A stretch of DNA of 64,000 bases from Amaranthus tricolor (GCF_026212465.1 NC_080058.1:21560406-21624405), one strand, 5' to 3'. Positions 53,996-64,000 are shown, counted from the stretch's first letter. Notes: generated by a model from the sequence alone, not told the origin. Program-made: numbers and translations.

Positions 53996-54667
53996 AGCTC
54001 AAACTTGGTTTGTTTATCCCAAAACTTGGAACACAACGCTATTTGGTATATATTGTTTTCTTGAAGTCGTTAGAATTGAAAATCATAGTCATATGCTAGA
54101 AATTACATGTTAAGTTGCGATTTTATGGGTTTTTAAGCGTTTTTAGCACTTTTTCGCATCAAGTAGCTTAAACTTGGTTTGTATTGCACGAAACTTGGCA
54201 CAAAACACTATTTAGTATATATATTATTGTGTTTAAGTGGTTCGAATTGATAATCATAGTTATATGCTAGAAATTATGTGTTAAGTTGCGATTTTAAAGG
54301 TTTTTAAGCGTTTTTGGCACTTTTGCGCATAAAGTAGCTCAAACTTGGTTTGTCTTACACAAAACATGGCACACAACACTATTAGGTGTATATTATTGTG
54401 TTGAAGTGGTTAGAATTTAAAACCATAGTTATATGCTAAAAATTACGTGTTAAGTTGCAATTTTAAAGGGTTTTTAAGCGTTTTTGACACTTTTGCGTAT
54501 AAAGTAGCTCAAACTTGGTTTGTTTTGCACGAAACTTGGAATACAACACTATTTTGTTTATATTATAGTGTTTAAGTGGTTATAATTGAAAATCATACTC
54601 AAGTGTTAGATAATACGTGTTAAGTTGCGATTTTAAGGGTTTCTAAGCGTTTTTTGCACTTTTGCGC

Positions 54668-56193
54668 ATAAAGTAGCTCAAACTTGGTATGTTTAACACA
54701 AAACTTGAAACATAACACTATTAGGAATATATTATTGTATTGAAGTGGATAGAATTGAAAATCATAGTCATATGCAAAAAATTACGTGTTAAGTTGCGAT
54801 TTTAAGGGTTTTTAAGCGTTTTTGGCACTTTTGCGTATAAAGTAGCTGAAACTTGGTTTGTTTTGCACGAAACTTCGAATACAACACTATTTGGTATATA
54901 TTATTGAGTTGAAGTGGATAGAATTAAAAATCATAGTCAAGTGCTAGATATTACGTTTTAGGTTGCGATTTTAAAGGTTTTTAGCGTTTCTGGCACTTTT
55001 ACGCATAACGTAGCTCGCTCAAACTTGGTTTGTTTTGCACGAAACTTGGCATACAACACTATTTGGTATATAATATAGTGTTGCAGTGGTTAGAATTGAA
55101 AAGCACAGTGAAATGCAAGAAATTACGTGTTAAGTTGCGATTTTAAAGGTTTTTAAGCGTTTTTGGCACTTGAGCGCATAACGTAGCTCAAACTTGGTTT
55201 GTATTGCACGAAACTTGGCAAAAAAAATTATTTGGTAAATATTATTGTGTTGAAGTGGTAAGAATGGATAATCATAATCATATGCTAGAAATTACGTGTT
55301 AAGTTGCGATTTTAAGGGTTTTTAAGCGTTTTTGTCACTTTTGCGCATAAAGTAGCTCAAACTTGGTTTGTTTTACACAAAACTTGCCACACAACACTAT
55401 TAGGTATATATTATTGTATTTAAGTGGTTGGAATTGAAAATCATAGTCATATGCTAAAAATTACGTGTTCTGTTGCGATTTGAAAGGTTTTTAAGCGTTT
55501 TTGACACTTTTGCGCGTAAAGTAGCTCGCTCAAATTTGGTTTGTTTTGCACGAAAGTTGGCATACAACACTATTTGGTATATATTATTGTGTTCCAGTGG
55601 TTCGAATTGAAAATCATAGTGAAATGCTAGACATTACGTGTTAAGTTGCGATTTTAAGGGTTTTTAAGCGTTTTTGGCACTTGTGCGCATAAAGTAGCTC
55701 AAACTTGTTTTGTTTTGCACGAAACTTGGCACACAACACTATTTGGTTTATATTATTGGGTTGAAGTGGTTATAATGTAAAATCATAGTCATCTGCTAGA
55801 AATTACGTGTTAAGTTGCGATTTTAAGGGTTTTTAATGGTTTTTGGCACTGTTGCGTATAAAGTAGCTTAGACTTGGTTTGTTTTGCACGAAACAAGTCA
55901 AACAAAACTATTTTGTATATATTATTTTGTTGAAGTGGTTTGAATTGAAAATCATAGTTATATGCTAGAAATTACGTGTTATGTTGTGATTTTAAGGGTT
56001 TTTAAGCGTTTTTGTCACTTTTGCGTATAAAGTAGCTTAAACTTGGTTTGTTTTGCACGAAACATGGCACTCAATACTATTTTGTATATAATATTGTGTT
56101 GAAGTGGTTAAAATTTAAAATCTTTGTCATATGCTAGAAATTACGTGCTAATTTAGATGCGATTTTATGCTTTTTTTAAGCTTTTTTGGCACT
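54668..56193 (+). repeat. satellite block E: divergent right edge, ~9 monomers
   Basis: From about 54668 the order of monomers no longer follows the block D unit. Individual monomers carry many private substitutions. No 387 bp segment is present. The last recognisable monomer ends at TTTTTTGGCAC near 56192. This is the decayed margin of the array, next to the CACTA remnant. Confidence 0.85.
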
Positions 56194-56212
56194 AACATCT
56201 ATTTTCTCTTAG
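56192..56212 (+). other. 3' end of an intron (branch-like CTAAC and splice acceptor)
   Basis: The satellite stops at GGCA, and at once a CTAAC branch-like motif (56192-56196) and a pyrimidine-rich TATTTTCTCTTAG acceptor follow. The open sequence after it resembles a Ulp1 exon. So the array border falls inside an intron and leaves its splice acceptor intact. Confidence 0.55.
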
Positions 56213-56320
56213 TTCTATAAACAACCTTCTAATTCTGTTGATTGCGGCTACTGCACGCTGAAATAGATGGACGATATTATAAAATCTGTGAATCTGGTCG
56301 AAGTCGAAAATATAGATGCC
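56213..56320 (+). pseudogene. Ulp1/C48-like protease, penultimate exon fragment of CACTA element
   Basis: In frame from 56213 the translation contains QPSNSVDCGYC near its start, matching the active-site region of plant Ulp1-type (C48) cysteine peptidases, where Cys in a DCGYY(V/I) context is catalytic. A Leu-Lys and an in-frame TAG follow, then MDDIIK, as family members read on after the motif. The exon ends at a GT splice donor (GCC|GTAAGT, 56321). The TAG within the domain, and the loss of the upstream exons that carry the catalytic His and Asp, make it non-functional. An open frame from 56267 into the (AT)n tract is an artefact of the repeat. Confidence 0.6.
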
Positions 56321-56348
56321 GTAAGTACTTGTTACGTTCTGAAATTAT

Positions 56349-56537
<189 letters not shown>

Positions 56538-56605
56538 CTATATTAATTATTATTATTGGTAAAATCTAATGTTTATTAATCTTTTGTTTTTATATTATAT
56601 TATAG

Positions 56606-56708
56606 GTTTATATACGACATTCCGAGTGAAACACGCCCTCTGAGAAATGGAGAGATGCGCGAAGTAAAAGACAAGATTGCCGCGTATCTTGCTAATTTTT
56701 GTGCTTGA
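56606..56708 (+). pseudogene. Ulp1/C48-like protease, last exon fragment
   Basis: After an acceptor-like TATAG at 56601-56605, a plus-strand frame reads YDIPSETRPL, then an acidic/basic helix with EVKDKIAAYL, and ends in TGA at 56706-56708. The short amphipathic end after an intron fits the C-terminus of Ulp1-type proteins of plant transposons. Its phase does not match the first exon exactly at the obvious splice sites, so either a shifted site is used or an indel has occurred. Confidence 0.45.
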
Positions 56709-56743
56709 TAAATTATAATTAGTTTAGATTTTTTAGGACTTTA

Positions 56744-57550
<807 letters not shown>

Positions 57551-58409
57551 TATTTGCTGCGGCCAACACTGAACCGCAGCAAATAGACAAGAGTATTTTC
57601 TACGATCAACAAGAAAACCGCAGCAAATAGTCTTGTCTATTTGCTGCAGTTCAGTGTTGACCGCAGCAAATACTCTTGTCTATTTGTTACGGTTCAGTGT
57701 TGACCGTAGCAAATAATTCCTTTTTTTGCTGCGGTTTTAAACCACAGCATTTAAAATAGGCCATTTGCTGTTACCATATTTGCTTGGGGCCAAAACCGCA
57801 GCAAATTATGGCCAAAAAACCGTAGCAAATGAGGTTTTTTTCCACTAGTGAACCGCAGCAAATAGACAAGAGTATTTTCTACAGTCAACAAGAAAACCGC
57901 AGCAAATAGTCTTGTCTATTTGCTGCGGTTCAGTGTTGACCGCAGCAAATACTCTTGTCTATTTGCTACGGTTCAGTGTTGACCGTAGCAAATAATGCCT
58001 TTTTTTGCTGCGGTTTTAAACCACAGCATTTAAAATAGGCCATTTGCTGTTACCACTATTGCTTGGGGCCAAAACTACAGCAAATTATGGCCAAAAAACC
58101 GCAGCAAATGAGGTTTTTTTCCACTAGTGAACCGCAGCAAATAGACAAGAGTATTTTCTACGGTCAACAAGAAAACCGCAGCAAATAGTCTTGTCTATTT
58201 GCTGCGGTTCAGTGTTAACTGCAGCAAATACTCTTGTCTATTTGCTACGGTTCAGTGTTGACCGTAGCAAATAATGCCTTTTTTTGCTGCGGTTTTAAAC
58301 CACAGCATTTAAAATAGGCCATTTGCTGTTATCACTATTTCTTGGGGCCAAAACCGCAGCAAATTATGGCCAAAAAACCGCAGCAAATGAGGTTTTTTTT
58401 CCACTAGTG
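57551..58409 (+). repeat. CACTA 3' terminal region, three tandem ~280 bp copies
   Basis: Units run 57572-57850, 57851-58129 and 58130-58409, each starting AACCGCAGCAAATAG (the last two shifted by the phase chosen) and ending CCACTAGTG. A partial unit precedes the first. Within a unit, TTTGCTGCGG and its complement recur every ~25-60 bp and pair as hairpins, e.g. TTTGCTGCGGT, a 9-base loop (TCAGTGTTG) and ACCGCAGCAAA. In CACTA elements such subterminal motifs bind the element's own regulatory protein. The three copies are nearly identical. Confidence 0.85.
58402..58409. other. CACTA terminus (outermost CACTAGTG)
   Basis: CACTAGTG is its own reverse complement, so the motif serves as a ...TAGTG 3' end. 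The same octamer closes the two inner units at 57843-57850 and 58122-58129. AAC follows all three copies, so the 3 bp target duplication cannot be assigned without the 5' end. Confidence 0.6.
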
Positions 58410-59700
58410 AACCTAAGCTTGGCCAAATGAAAGCTGCTGCAAGTCTCTTATGTAGGTGAGAGATTCGATCAAATGGCACAGGTTCAGTTGAATGGGGAGC
58501 TGGCTTCGATCGATTGAAGATTTTGCACACCTCTAAAATGGTCGAATAGGGAGCAGCTTCGGGCGAATCAAAGTTATATTTGGTCGAATCCCATGCTAGC
58601 TTCAGTTGAATGGTAAGTTGTCTCAGCTTCCTTGGTGCAAATGCACCCTCCTTTGCCGCAGGCTGCGATTTTTGTCAAGCCTTTCTCTTGGGTTATTTAG
58701 GAAACTTTAAAACCCTTATTTTTAGAAGCTATAAATACACCAATTCATGAGGAGCTCCTCATGCATACTTTGAGAGACTCCATCTCAACTTAGAACAACA
58801 ACTCTTTATTGCTTTCGTTTTTATTTATACACTAGTATAGTTTTCAAGCTTTTTCTATTACCTTCCTTTACGTTCAAGTATTGTTTTTTGGATTCAAGTC
58901 ATTTATTCAAGCACTTTATTTATGTAAGTTTTATTTTTCTTTATGCTTTATTGTCATTTAATGCTTTCATTTATGGTTGTTTGATTTCATTGCTTTCTTT
59001 ATTGCGCTTGCTTTATTCATTGCATTGTGGATTAGTTGTTTCTTTCATTTATTGTTCTCTCTATTGTTTTCTTGTTGTCTTCATTTAAGTTTTTCATGCT
59101 GTAATTAATAGTTTTGTTTATTACTTTTCCTCTAGTCCTTTCTAATATGTGTGAGTAGTTTTCTTAGGGGTTTTGGTTTAAATCCCTAGGTTGGTCTTGT
59201 TTTTCATGTGTTAGCTTAGGTTTTAAGATTGTTGATGATTGGTTCATTGATATTCGATGTGAGTCTTGTCCTGCCACTCCGTAGGAAACATAGGGCGATT
59301 ATAGGTTGTTCGTGTGATTTATAGGGTCACAAACTTCCTCTTACCATCTAGACTGCCTTGATTGATTATTTTATGATTTCCCTTAACCTATCATTCATGA
59401 GTTCATATAGACCGACCTAAGGTGGATCCATTCCATCCCCGTTTGTCTCCTATTGCTTATTATCGCTTTTACTCTTGTCTTTCTATTGTCTTTAGTAGTT
59501 TAAGTATATTAATCTTATATCCCTTATACTCCCAACATCAAGTGTTTAATCTTACAAACCTTGTCGTCGTGGATCGATCCTCTACTCATGGTATATAATG
59601 TGTAGAGTTTAGGGTGATTATAAATATTGTTTGCATAACTTGGTTTAAAAGTCGGTTATCACTGCCAAAAGTTTGTCGTTATTTTGAGTTCCCGTGATAG
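58410..59700 (+). repeat. LTR-like stretch, plus orientation (probable Ty3/gypsy LTR or leader)
   Basis: No protein is supported; the short open frames (58309-58530 minus, 58888-59088 plus) show no recognised domain. A TATA-type CTATAAATACACC lies at 58729-58742. A very T-rich leader-like region follows, and GTGGATCGATCCTCTACTC at about 59568-59586 resembles the conserved 3' part of long LTRs of plant gypsy elements (from memory). No TG/CA ends or primer site could be fixed. It may instead be another kind of TE or an ordinary promoter region. Confidence 0.35.
58729..58742 (+). promoter_or_regulatory. TATA-type box in the LTR-like stretch
   Basis: CTATAAATACACC, followed ~40 bp later by a C/A-rich stretch (CTCCATCTCAACTTAG) of the kind seen at plant transcription starts. 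Support is motif only. Confidence 0.4.
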
Positions 59701-59788
59701 CACCTCCTTGACTACCCCTTTATCAAGAATAATTTCAATCCAAGCATTCCCTTGCGGTTGCCGAGCCCTAGAATAATTTCTCTAGAAC

Positions 59789-60899
59789 CTAATGTTTTGA
59801 GGCACCCCTAGAGTTTCCACCACAACCACCACCGTTATGACTAACGTTTCCATTGCCATTGCTATTTCGACCATTGACGAAGTGTTGTTGAAAACCTCTC
59901 TGATTTTCCTCTTGAAGCTCTTGTTGTCCTAATTGAGCATAACACTCATACATCATATGGCTCGATTTAGCACTGTATGAACAGTCCACTAATGCTCCCC
60001 GATAGTCTCTTCCTGGATGATTTTTCTGACATCTTCGGCAATTATAATTTCTTTCCTTCCCATTGCAGTCATATAGTGGTTTCTATGTCCTGGCCTCAAA
60101 TGTCTGATCTCCTCTACTTGCTTTGTTTCTCTTAATTATATATCATTACTTGATAACCCTCTAAGGTTTTGGGCTTCTTAAAATGGTTCTATGAATTGTT
60201 ACCCCCATTTGCCGAATTTTGGAACATAGGTTCCTTCCTTTTTTCCCCACTATGAACCGACGTTTCCTACTCCTTTCTAATAACATTTCCTATTTGAGCC
60301 GCTCTCTTGCATAACTGGTCTAGGGTATCATACCCATCGGTTTCAATATGCTTCTAAATTTCATACGATAAATCCAATTCGAAATGTTGAAGTTTCTTTT
60401 TTCTTTAGTCGGGCCTCCTCAAGAGAAAATTTTAGATACTTAATAAACTTTAATAATAATCATCCATTGTTAAATTTCATATCTTAAATCTAGCAAACCC
60501 ATTATATTTATGTTTCCTCACGTGTGGGGGTAAAATGGATCTCTTAACGCTGCCTTAAATCTTTCTTAACTTAATTCATTAACACTCTCCTCTATCAGCC
60601 TCATCTTACTGTGTGCCCACCAGTAGTCAGCCTCTTTGACAAGGAAGATTGTAGCCTGGTCAAACATAAATTCTCGGGGGCATCGAACCACGCTAAATAG
60701 TTTGTCAAACTCTCATAGCCAATTTTCCAAAGTGGAAGGTTCTCCTTTTCCATTATAAGACGAGGGCTAACTCTAGACTATTGTTTTACTTAAAGATGAA
60801 GCTCTCTCTTCCTGAGACTTCTATATTGGGTTTCTTGCACCAGCTAAGGCTTTCACTATGATTCGATGTACATGGTCAGAGTCACTTCTATTTTCGTTC
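59789..60899 (-). pseudogene. Ty3/gypsy gag core and nucleocapsid, broken
   Basis: Reading leftwards, the translation shows the gypsy capsid signature with several stops: an ENWL..EFDKLF box near 60700, CPREFMFDQATIFLVKEADYW with a WW pair, then ERFKAALRDPFYP near 60560. This matches the plant retrotransposon gag domain (Pfam Retrotrans_gag type). A nucleocapsid follows at about 59940-60050: CRRC...NHPGRD and a degenerate C...H..MYEC, with two Cys/Gly positions of the knuckle lost. The last open piece (59789-59989) is Gln/Asn/Gly-rich. Stops of all three kinds each lie one transition away from a sense codon. Confidence 0.7.
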
Positions 60900-61431
60900 C
60901 TTCTCAAAAATGGAGGCAGGATGAAAGGTATACTACATTATAAATAAACAAGTTATATATAAATATTTACTTTGGTATCGAGTTTAAACAACGTCTAGGG
61001 CTAATATAACTTCATAGAGGTAAATAGGTGTGTCCTAATAGTTGGCAGACTTTAAATATTAAGTCTGACAATTAACTCATAAGCTTTCAACAAATTCCAA
61101 ATGATAGTTAACTATAACATTGTTCAATATTCACTAAAATTTTCAATAACACAATATCAAATTCCACATTCATGGTTAATGAAAAACCAATATAATTAAT
61201 TTAAAAGAAATTCAAGAAGAAATTCTAATTCAATATCAGCATACTCTATTATAATCCATTATTCCATTCAAAAATATTTTGGGTACAAAATCCCAAAATA
61301 ACCATCGTTATATGTAACCTGATTATCAAAACATATAGTAGAAACTTCTTAAGAAAAATATCCATGCAACATTATTAGCATGGAAAATATCATCTAAGAT
61401 CATAAGCAAAAATAGTAGAATCAATAACAAG
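60900..61431. other. AT-rich gap within the gypsy gag remains
   Basis: No coding similarity is visible between the gag N-terminal part and its core. It could be a gag intron, a small insertion or fully decayed coding sequence. Confidence 0.4.
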
Positions 61432-62188
61432 ACCATTTAGCAAAAGGAGACGTATCCATACGATCCCGATCCTCCTCATAGAGGTTAGGGTCAATATTAG
61501 CATTCCAAGAGTCATCAATGGATGTGCTTTATAAGTCAATGGATGTCTTTATTGGTAGGGAGTTACTCATATCATGCTGGACCTCAGAATCTGAAAGCTT
61601 AAAAATCTTTAATCATGTGTCTTTCTTCCCACAATATAATTTCACTACCGCTCTCACTCATAATGTCTTCTGGATTTGGAGGCTCTCCTCCCCTCATCAA
61701 AGTATCACGATCGTTCTCACTCATGATCTCTTCTCTACCGGCTACTCCCACCTCCATATCAGCATCATACCCCCCCTAGACTTATCCTCGTAAAACACCT
61801 CAACCTCTTCTTTGGGATCCTCCTCTTGATCCTACTTGGGATCCTCTTCACCCAAATCCATATATAGAACTGAGTTAGGATCGACTCTTGCAACAACCTC
61901 CCTGATAATCTCAACCTCTACTCCAACAGCCTCAGCATCCTAACGTCCCTCGAGGTTTACAGCCTCCGCTCTCCTACTTAGTCTATCAATCTCCCTGTCA
62001 AATTGATCTAGTCTTTCTTTCAACTTAGCTTCTTCCTCAGCTAAAATCTCCTTATAAACCTAATGAGACTTCTTGTAGATAAGCTTGATCCTATTCTTAT
62101 AGACTAGCTCACTCTCTCCATCCTTCCTGTCCTAAATTTTTAATGATTCTATTTCTGCCCAGATCGGCGCATTGCAAAGGTTTTCCAT
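61432..62188 (-). pseudogene. Ty3/gypsy gag N-terminal part, broken
   Basis: From ATG at 62188, about 350 nt after the primer site, the frame reads MENLCNAPIWAEIE and an acidic, helix-rich region. Four stops lie within the first 119 codons (62132-62134, 62060-62062, 61940-61942, 61832-61834), and all four are TAG. Beyond a small frameshift near 61780 a second frame remains open-like (SENDRDTLM, PNPEDIMSE) to about 61432. I place it as gag by position and composition; no conserved domain is recognised in this part. Confidence 0.5.
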
Positions 62189-62534
62189 GGTTCTTTTAGG
62201 GTACGACTCCTCTCACCAGCTGGTATTTTTCACTTATCTATGGTAGGTAATTATTCGTAATCCCTAACCCAAAATCGAAAGAAAGAAAAATACAATCAAT
62301 TCCATATAATTCAAGATAAAGAATTTCCTGTACAAACACAACCATAAATCATAAACAAATAATTATTAAGCACACAACTAACACTTTCGTACTTATCTGC
62401 AAGGTCTAAGTTAAATTACATACACATAGTCGTAAATACCCCTTAATGTCTACCTATTACTCTGATAACTTTTTGTATGCTTTAATTTTTATTAGGTTAT
62501 TGAATTACTTTTATAACACTTGATTAGAACTCTT
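62189..62534 (-). other. gypsy leader (untranslated) region
   Basis: AT-rich sequence between primer binding site and gag ATG, with no coding signal on either strand. Length is normal for a leader. Confidence 0.5.
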
Positions 62535-62546
62535 GCTCTGATACCA
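62535..62546 (-). promoter_or_regulatory. primer binding site for initiator tRNA-Met
   Basis: The minus strand reads TGGTATCAGAGC, complementary to the 3' end of plant initiator tRNA-Met, used to prime reverse transcription. It lies 2 nt after an LTR end reading CGGGACGTTACA on the minus strand. Confidence 0.85.
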
Positions 62547-62548
62547 AT

Positions 62549-64000
62549 TGTAACGTCCCGTAAAAAAACTCGATTCGATAAAAGAATTATATTTTTAAAT
62601 AAAATAGGAAACTGAGTTAATCAAGATTGTGATATTGGAACAAAAAACAAAAATTTATTCAAAAGAAAAAATTTGGGCGTTGAGTCCTACTAGAGTTATT
62701 AAGGTTTTATTAAAGTTTAAAGTCTAGCAACGAAAATTTAAGCAAACTAGCATGTAGCATTAATTATCCAAAAAGAAATACAACTCAAGAGCGTTAATGC
62801 CTCTTAATTAAAACATAAATATCTGGGTAATTAAAAGAAAGTTTAAAGTCAAGTTCTTCCATACTTAAGCAAAACTATTCTTCACAAGTGAAACCTCACT
62901 CCCTAACCTACAACTTAACTCACTGCTAGTTGTTAACCGCAAGAGGAACAACAACATCATTGCAGGATCGTTAATATCAAAGGTAGACTTTAGTAAAAAA
63001 ATACCATACAAAATAAATCATAATGTTAAAGTAACAATATATCATACAAACATAATCCATCGTGATTATTGAATTTACTCTTGGTTAATGTTGAAATTTT
63101 CGTTCATAAATAGTTCACTTATAAATAAATTATTCAGTTGTACTGCTTGAACAAACCCATCATACTACGGAAACAACCCAATCTCTAAGTGTGAGGCAAT
63201 ACATTAGGAGGAGTAAACTCTTTAGTAAGTCTCTTCCAAAGGCAACACGCAATACTTCGGTGCCTATGGTTAACTATGCATACCCCCACGGTAGATCATA
63301 ATGCCTACATATACCGCGAGTAAAATCAATCCACCAATTGACGTCATACTACGTCTACTTTTATGTTAGTGAGGTCATAATACCTCTACTTATCATTTTA
63401 TTAAAATCATACTTCTTCATTAAGGAAAACATATTATCATTTTTAGACTACATCCATTTTTCCTCATTGAAAAGTTCAATGCTGTGTAATATTTTATTAT
63501 GTGTATGTACATTTAGAAGACAAAATAAACTTTTAATACACTTATCATCTTCCAGTCACAAATCAAGATCCTACATAATTTAACTGTACATACTTGAATA
63601 AGCACACATTAATCCTATCTTAAATTAAAATCAATACACACACATCATTCCAAGATATTCTATAACAATCACAAAGCCATCCAATACACTTTACACAGTC
63701 TCATTATTAAATAAAAAAAACTTCAGATTTAAGAATCTGTCCAAAATATTAGGTTAGGACTTTTAAAATGAAATTAAGACTTCAACGTTGCATTCAGAGT
63801 ATATAAAAACCTCCGGGACACTAAATTTAATAATATTTTAAGAACCTTAGGTATTCTAACCTTTTTAAGGTCAAATAGAGTCCAAAACCCCATATTTTTT
63901 CTAATTTAGAACATCATACGAGATTATTGCAAAACTCTCAATTTTTTATTAATATTCCAATACATTAAACTATTACCCATTATTCATAAGTAAATCAATT
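62549..64000 (-). repeat. gypsy 5' LTR, partial (runs off the right edge)
   Basis: The LTR's 3' end is fixed by CA (plus-strand TGTAACGTCCCG from 62549) next to the primer site. Everything from there to 64000 is AT-rich with no gene; a short frame at 63338-63583 shows no domain. The LTR is therefore at least about 1.45 kb unless another element interrupts it. Confidence 0.6.

Larger units (their letters stand above)
29472..54667 (+). repeat. satellite block D: 13-, 11- and 4-mer higher-order repeats (2596, 2256, 1066 bp)
   Basis: Segment copies 13-24 are almost identical. Intervals in order are 1066, 2596, 2600, 1074, 2245, 2596, 2256, 2256, 2256, 2596 and 2596 bp, i.e. 4, 13, 13, 4, 11, 13, 11, 11, 11, 13 and 13 monomers. 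The 11-mer equals the 13-mer without its fourth and fifth monomers. The 4-mer is the first three monomers plus a fusion of the sixth and the last. A partial unit after the last segment ends about 54667. The odd lengths 2600, 1074 and 2245 come from small indels in the low-quality patch and one 21 bp deletion at about 38992. Confidence 0.92.
5264..56193 (+). repeat. satellite array, ~169-170 bp monomer, ~245 monomers, with higher-order structure
   Basis: AT-rich monomers run head to tail in one orientation throughout. A convenient phase is AAAGTAGCTCAAACTTGG; successive occurrences (5425, 5594, 5767, 5936, 6106) are 169-173 bp apart. Each monomer carries two AAACTTGG boxes about 22 bp apart at its start, a TATATATTATTGTGTTGAAG block, TCATAGTCATATGCTAG, GTTAAGTTGCGATTTTAAGG, and TTTTTGGCACTTTTGCGC at its end. 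Some monomers have a 4-bp GCTC duplication (AGCTCGCTCAAAC), giving 173 bp. Monomer types follow one another in fixed order, so higher-order repeats exist. The 387 bp segment occurs 24 times. Length, base bias and higher-order structure resemble centromeric satellites, but nothing in the sequence proves centromere function. Confidence 0.97.
59700..64000 (-). mobile_element. Ty3/gypsy LTR retrotransposon, 5' part, heavily decayed
   Basis: On the minus strand the order is: LTR end, tRNA-iMet primer binding site, leader, gag N-terminus, gag core and zinc knuckles. Then the homology stops near 59790-59700, so protease, RT and integrase are missing. The gag core and the primer type fit chromovirus-like gypsy elements. 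The LTR runs off the right edge. Many stops break gag. Confidence 0.75.

Noticed and set aside
6587..54064. About 50 open frames of 60-113 codons on both strands in the satellite segments
   Set aside because: They are the same opposed pair of frames repeated in each copy of the 387 bp segment and running into satellite. Conservation comes from recent amplification, not selection. No start context or known domain supports a protein.
5264..56193. A CRISPR-like reading (regular repeats with spacers)
   Set aside because: Monomers are contiguous ~170 bp satellite units without unique spacers, in a plant context.
58309..58530. A 73-codon minus-strand frame across the CACTA end
   Set aside because: It crosses the transposon terminus into flanking sequence and has no recognised domain.
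61518..61793. A 91-codon plus-strand frame
   Set aside because: It is antisense to the gypsy gag remains and has no recognised domain.

Overview
The window reads as nuclear DNA of a flowering plant, probably a eudicot. It holds a Ty1/copia pol with the iMet-type retroelement style of plants, a Ty3/gypsy element with a plant tRNA-iMet primer site, the 3' end of a CACTA transposon, and a very large tandem satellite. No intact host gene was found. I cannot name the species from sequence alone.

Layout. 1-5263: a minus-strand Ty1/copia retrotransposon (Sirevirus-like by protein style). The window cuts it inside or near the end of RNase H. Its RT-RNase H frame is open for 520 codons. The gag-protease-integrase part is broken by in-frame stops and a frameshift, and the front of gag and the primer site are missing behind an LTR-like 5' end. 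5264-56193: about 51 kb of one head-to-tail satellite family with a ~169-170 bp monomer, about 245 monomers. Embedded in it are 24 copies of one non-satellite 387 bp segment, always at the same position in the monomer. The spacing between copies is 387 bp plus a whole number of monomers (4, 6, 7, 8, 10, 11, 12 or 13), so the array is a set of higher-order repeats. 56194-58409: the truncated 3' part of a CACTA (En/Spm-like) element, with a broken Ulp1-type protease end, two long (AT)n tracts, and its terminal repeat region triplicated. 58410-59700: an LTR-like stretch on the plus strand. About 59700-64000: a decayed minus-strand Ty3/gypsy element with gag remains, primer binding site and the inner end of its 5' LTR.

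How the parts relate. The satellite is the core. It is divergent at both edges and nearly identical in its middle and right part, as expected for local amplification by unequal exchange. The 387 bp segment entered a monomer once and was then copied with the array. On the minus strand it carries a TATA-type element and a CACGTG box close to its satellite-facing end, so it may act as a repeated promoter firing into the satellite; that is inference. Transposons form both borders: the copia LTR end abuts the array on the left, and on the right the array stops inside an intron of the CACTA coding region. Together this looks like pericentromeric or centromeric heterochromatin, which is also inference.

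Caution. About 34.7-38.6 kb of the satellite is full of private one-base length changes, mostly in homopolymers, that neighbouring copies lack. This most likely reflects poor assembly consensus, not biology. All short open frames inside the satellite and the AT tracts are by-products of the repeats and are not listed as genes.
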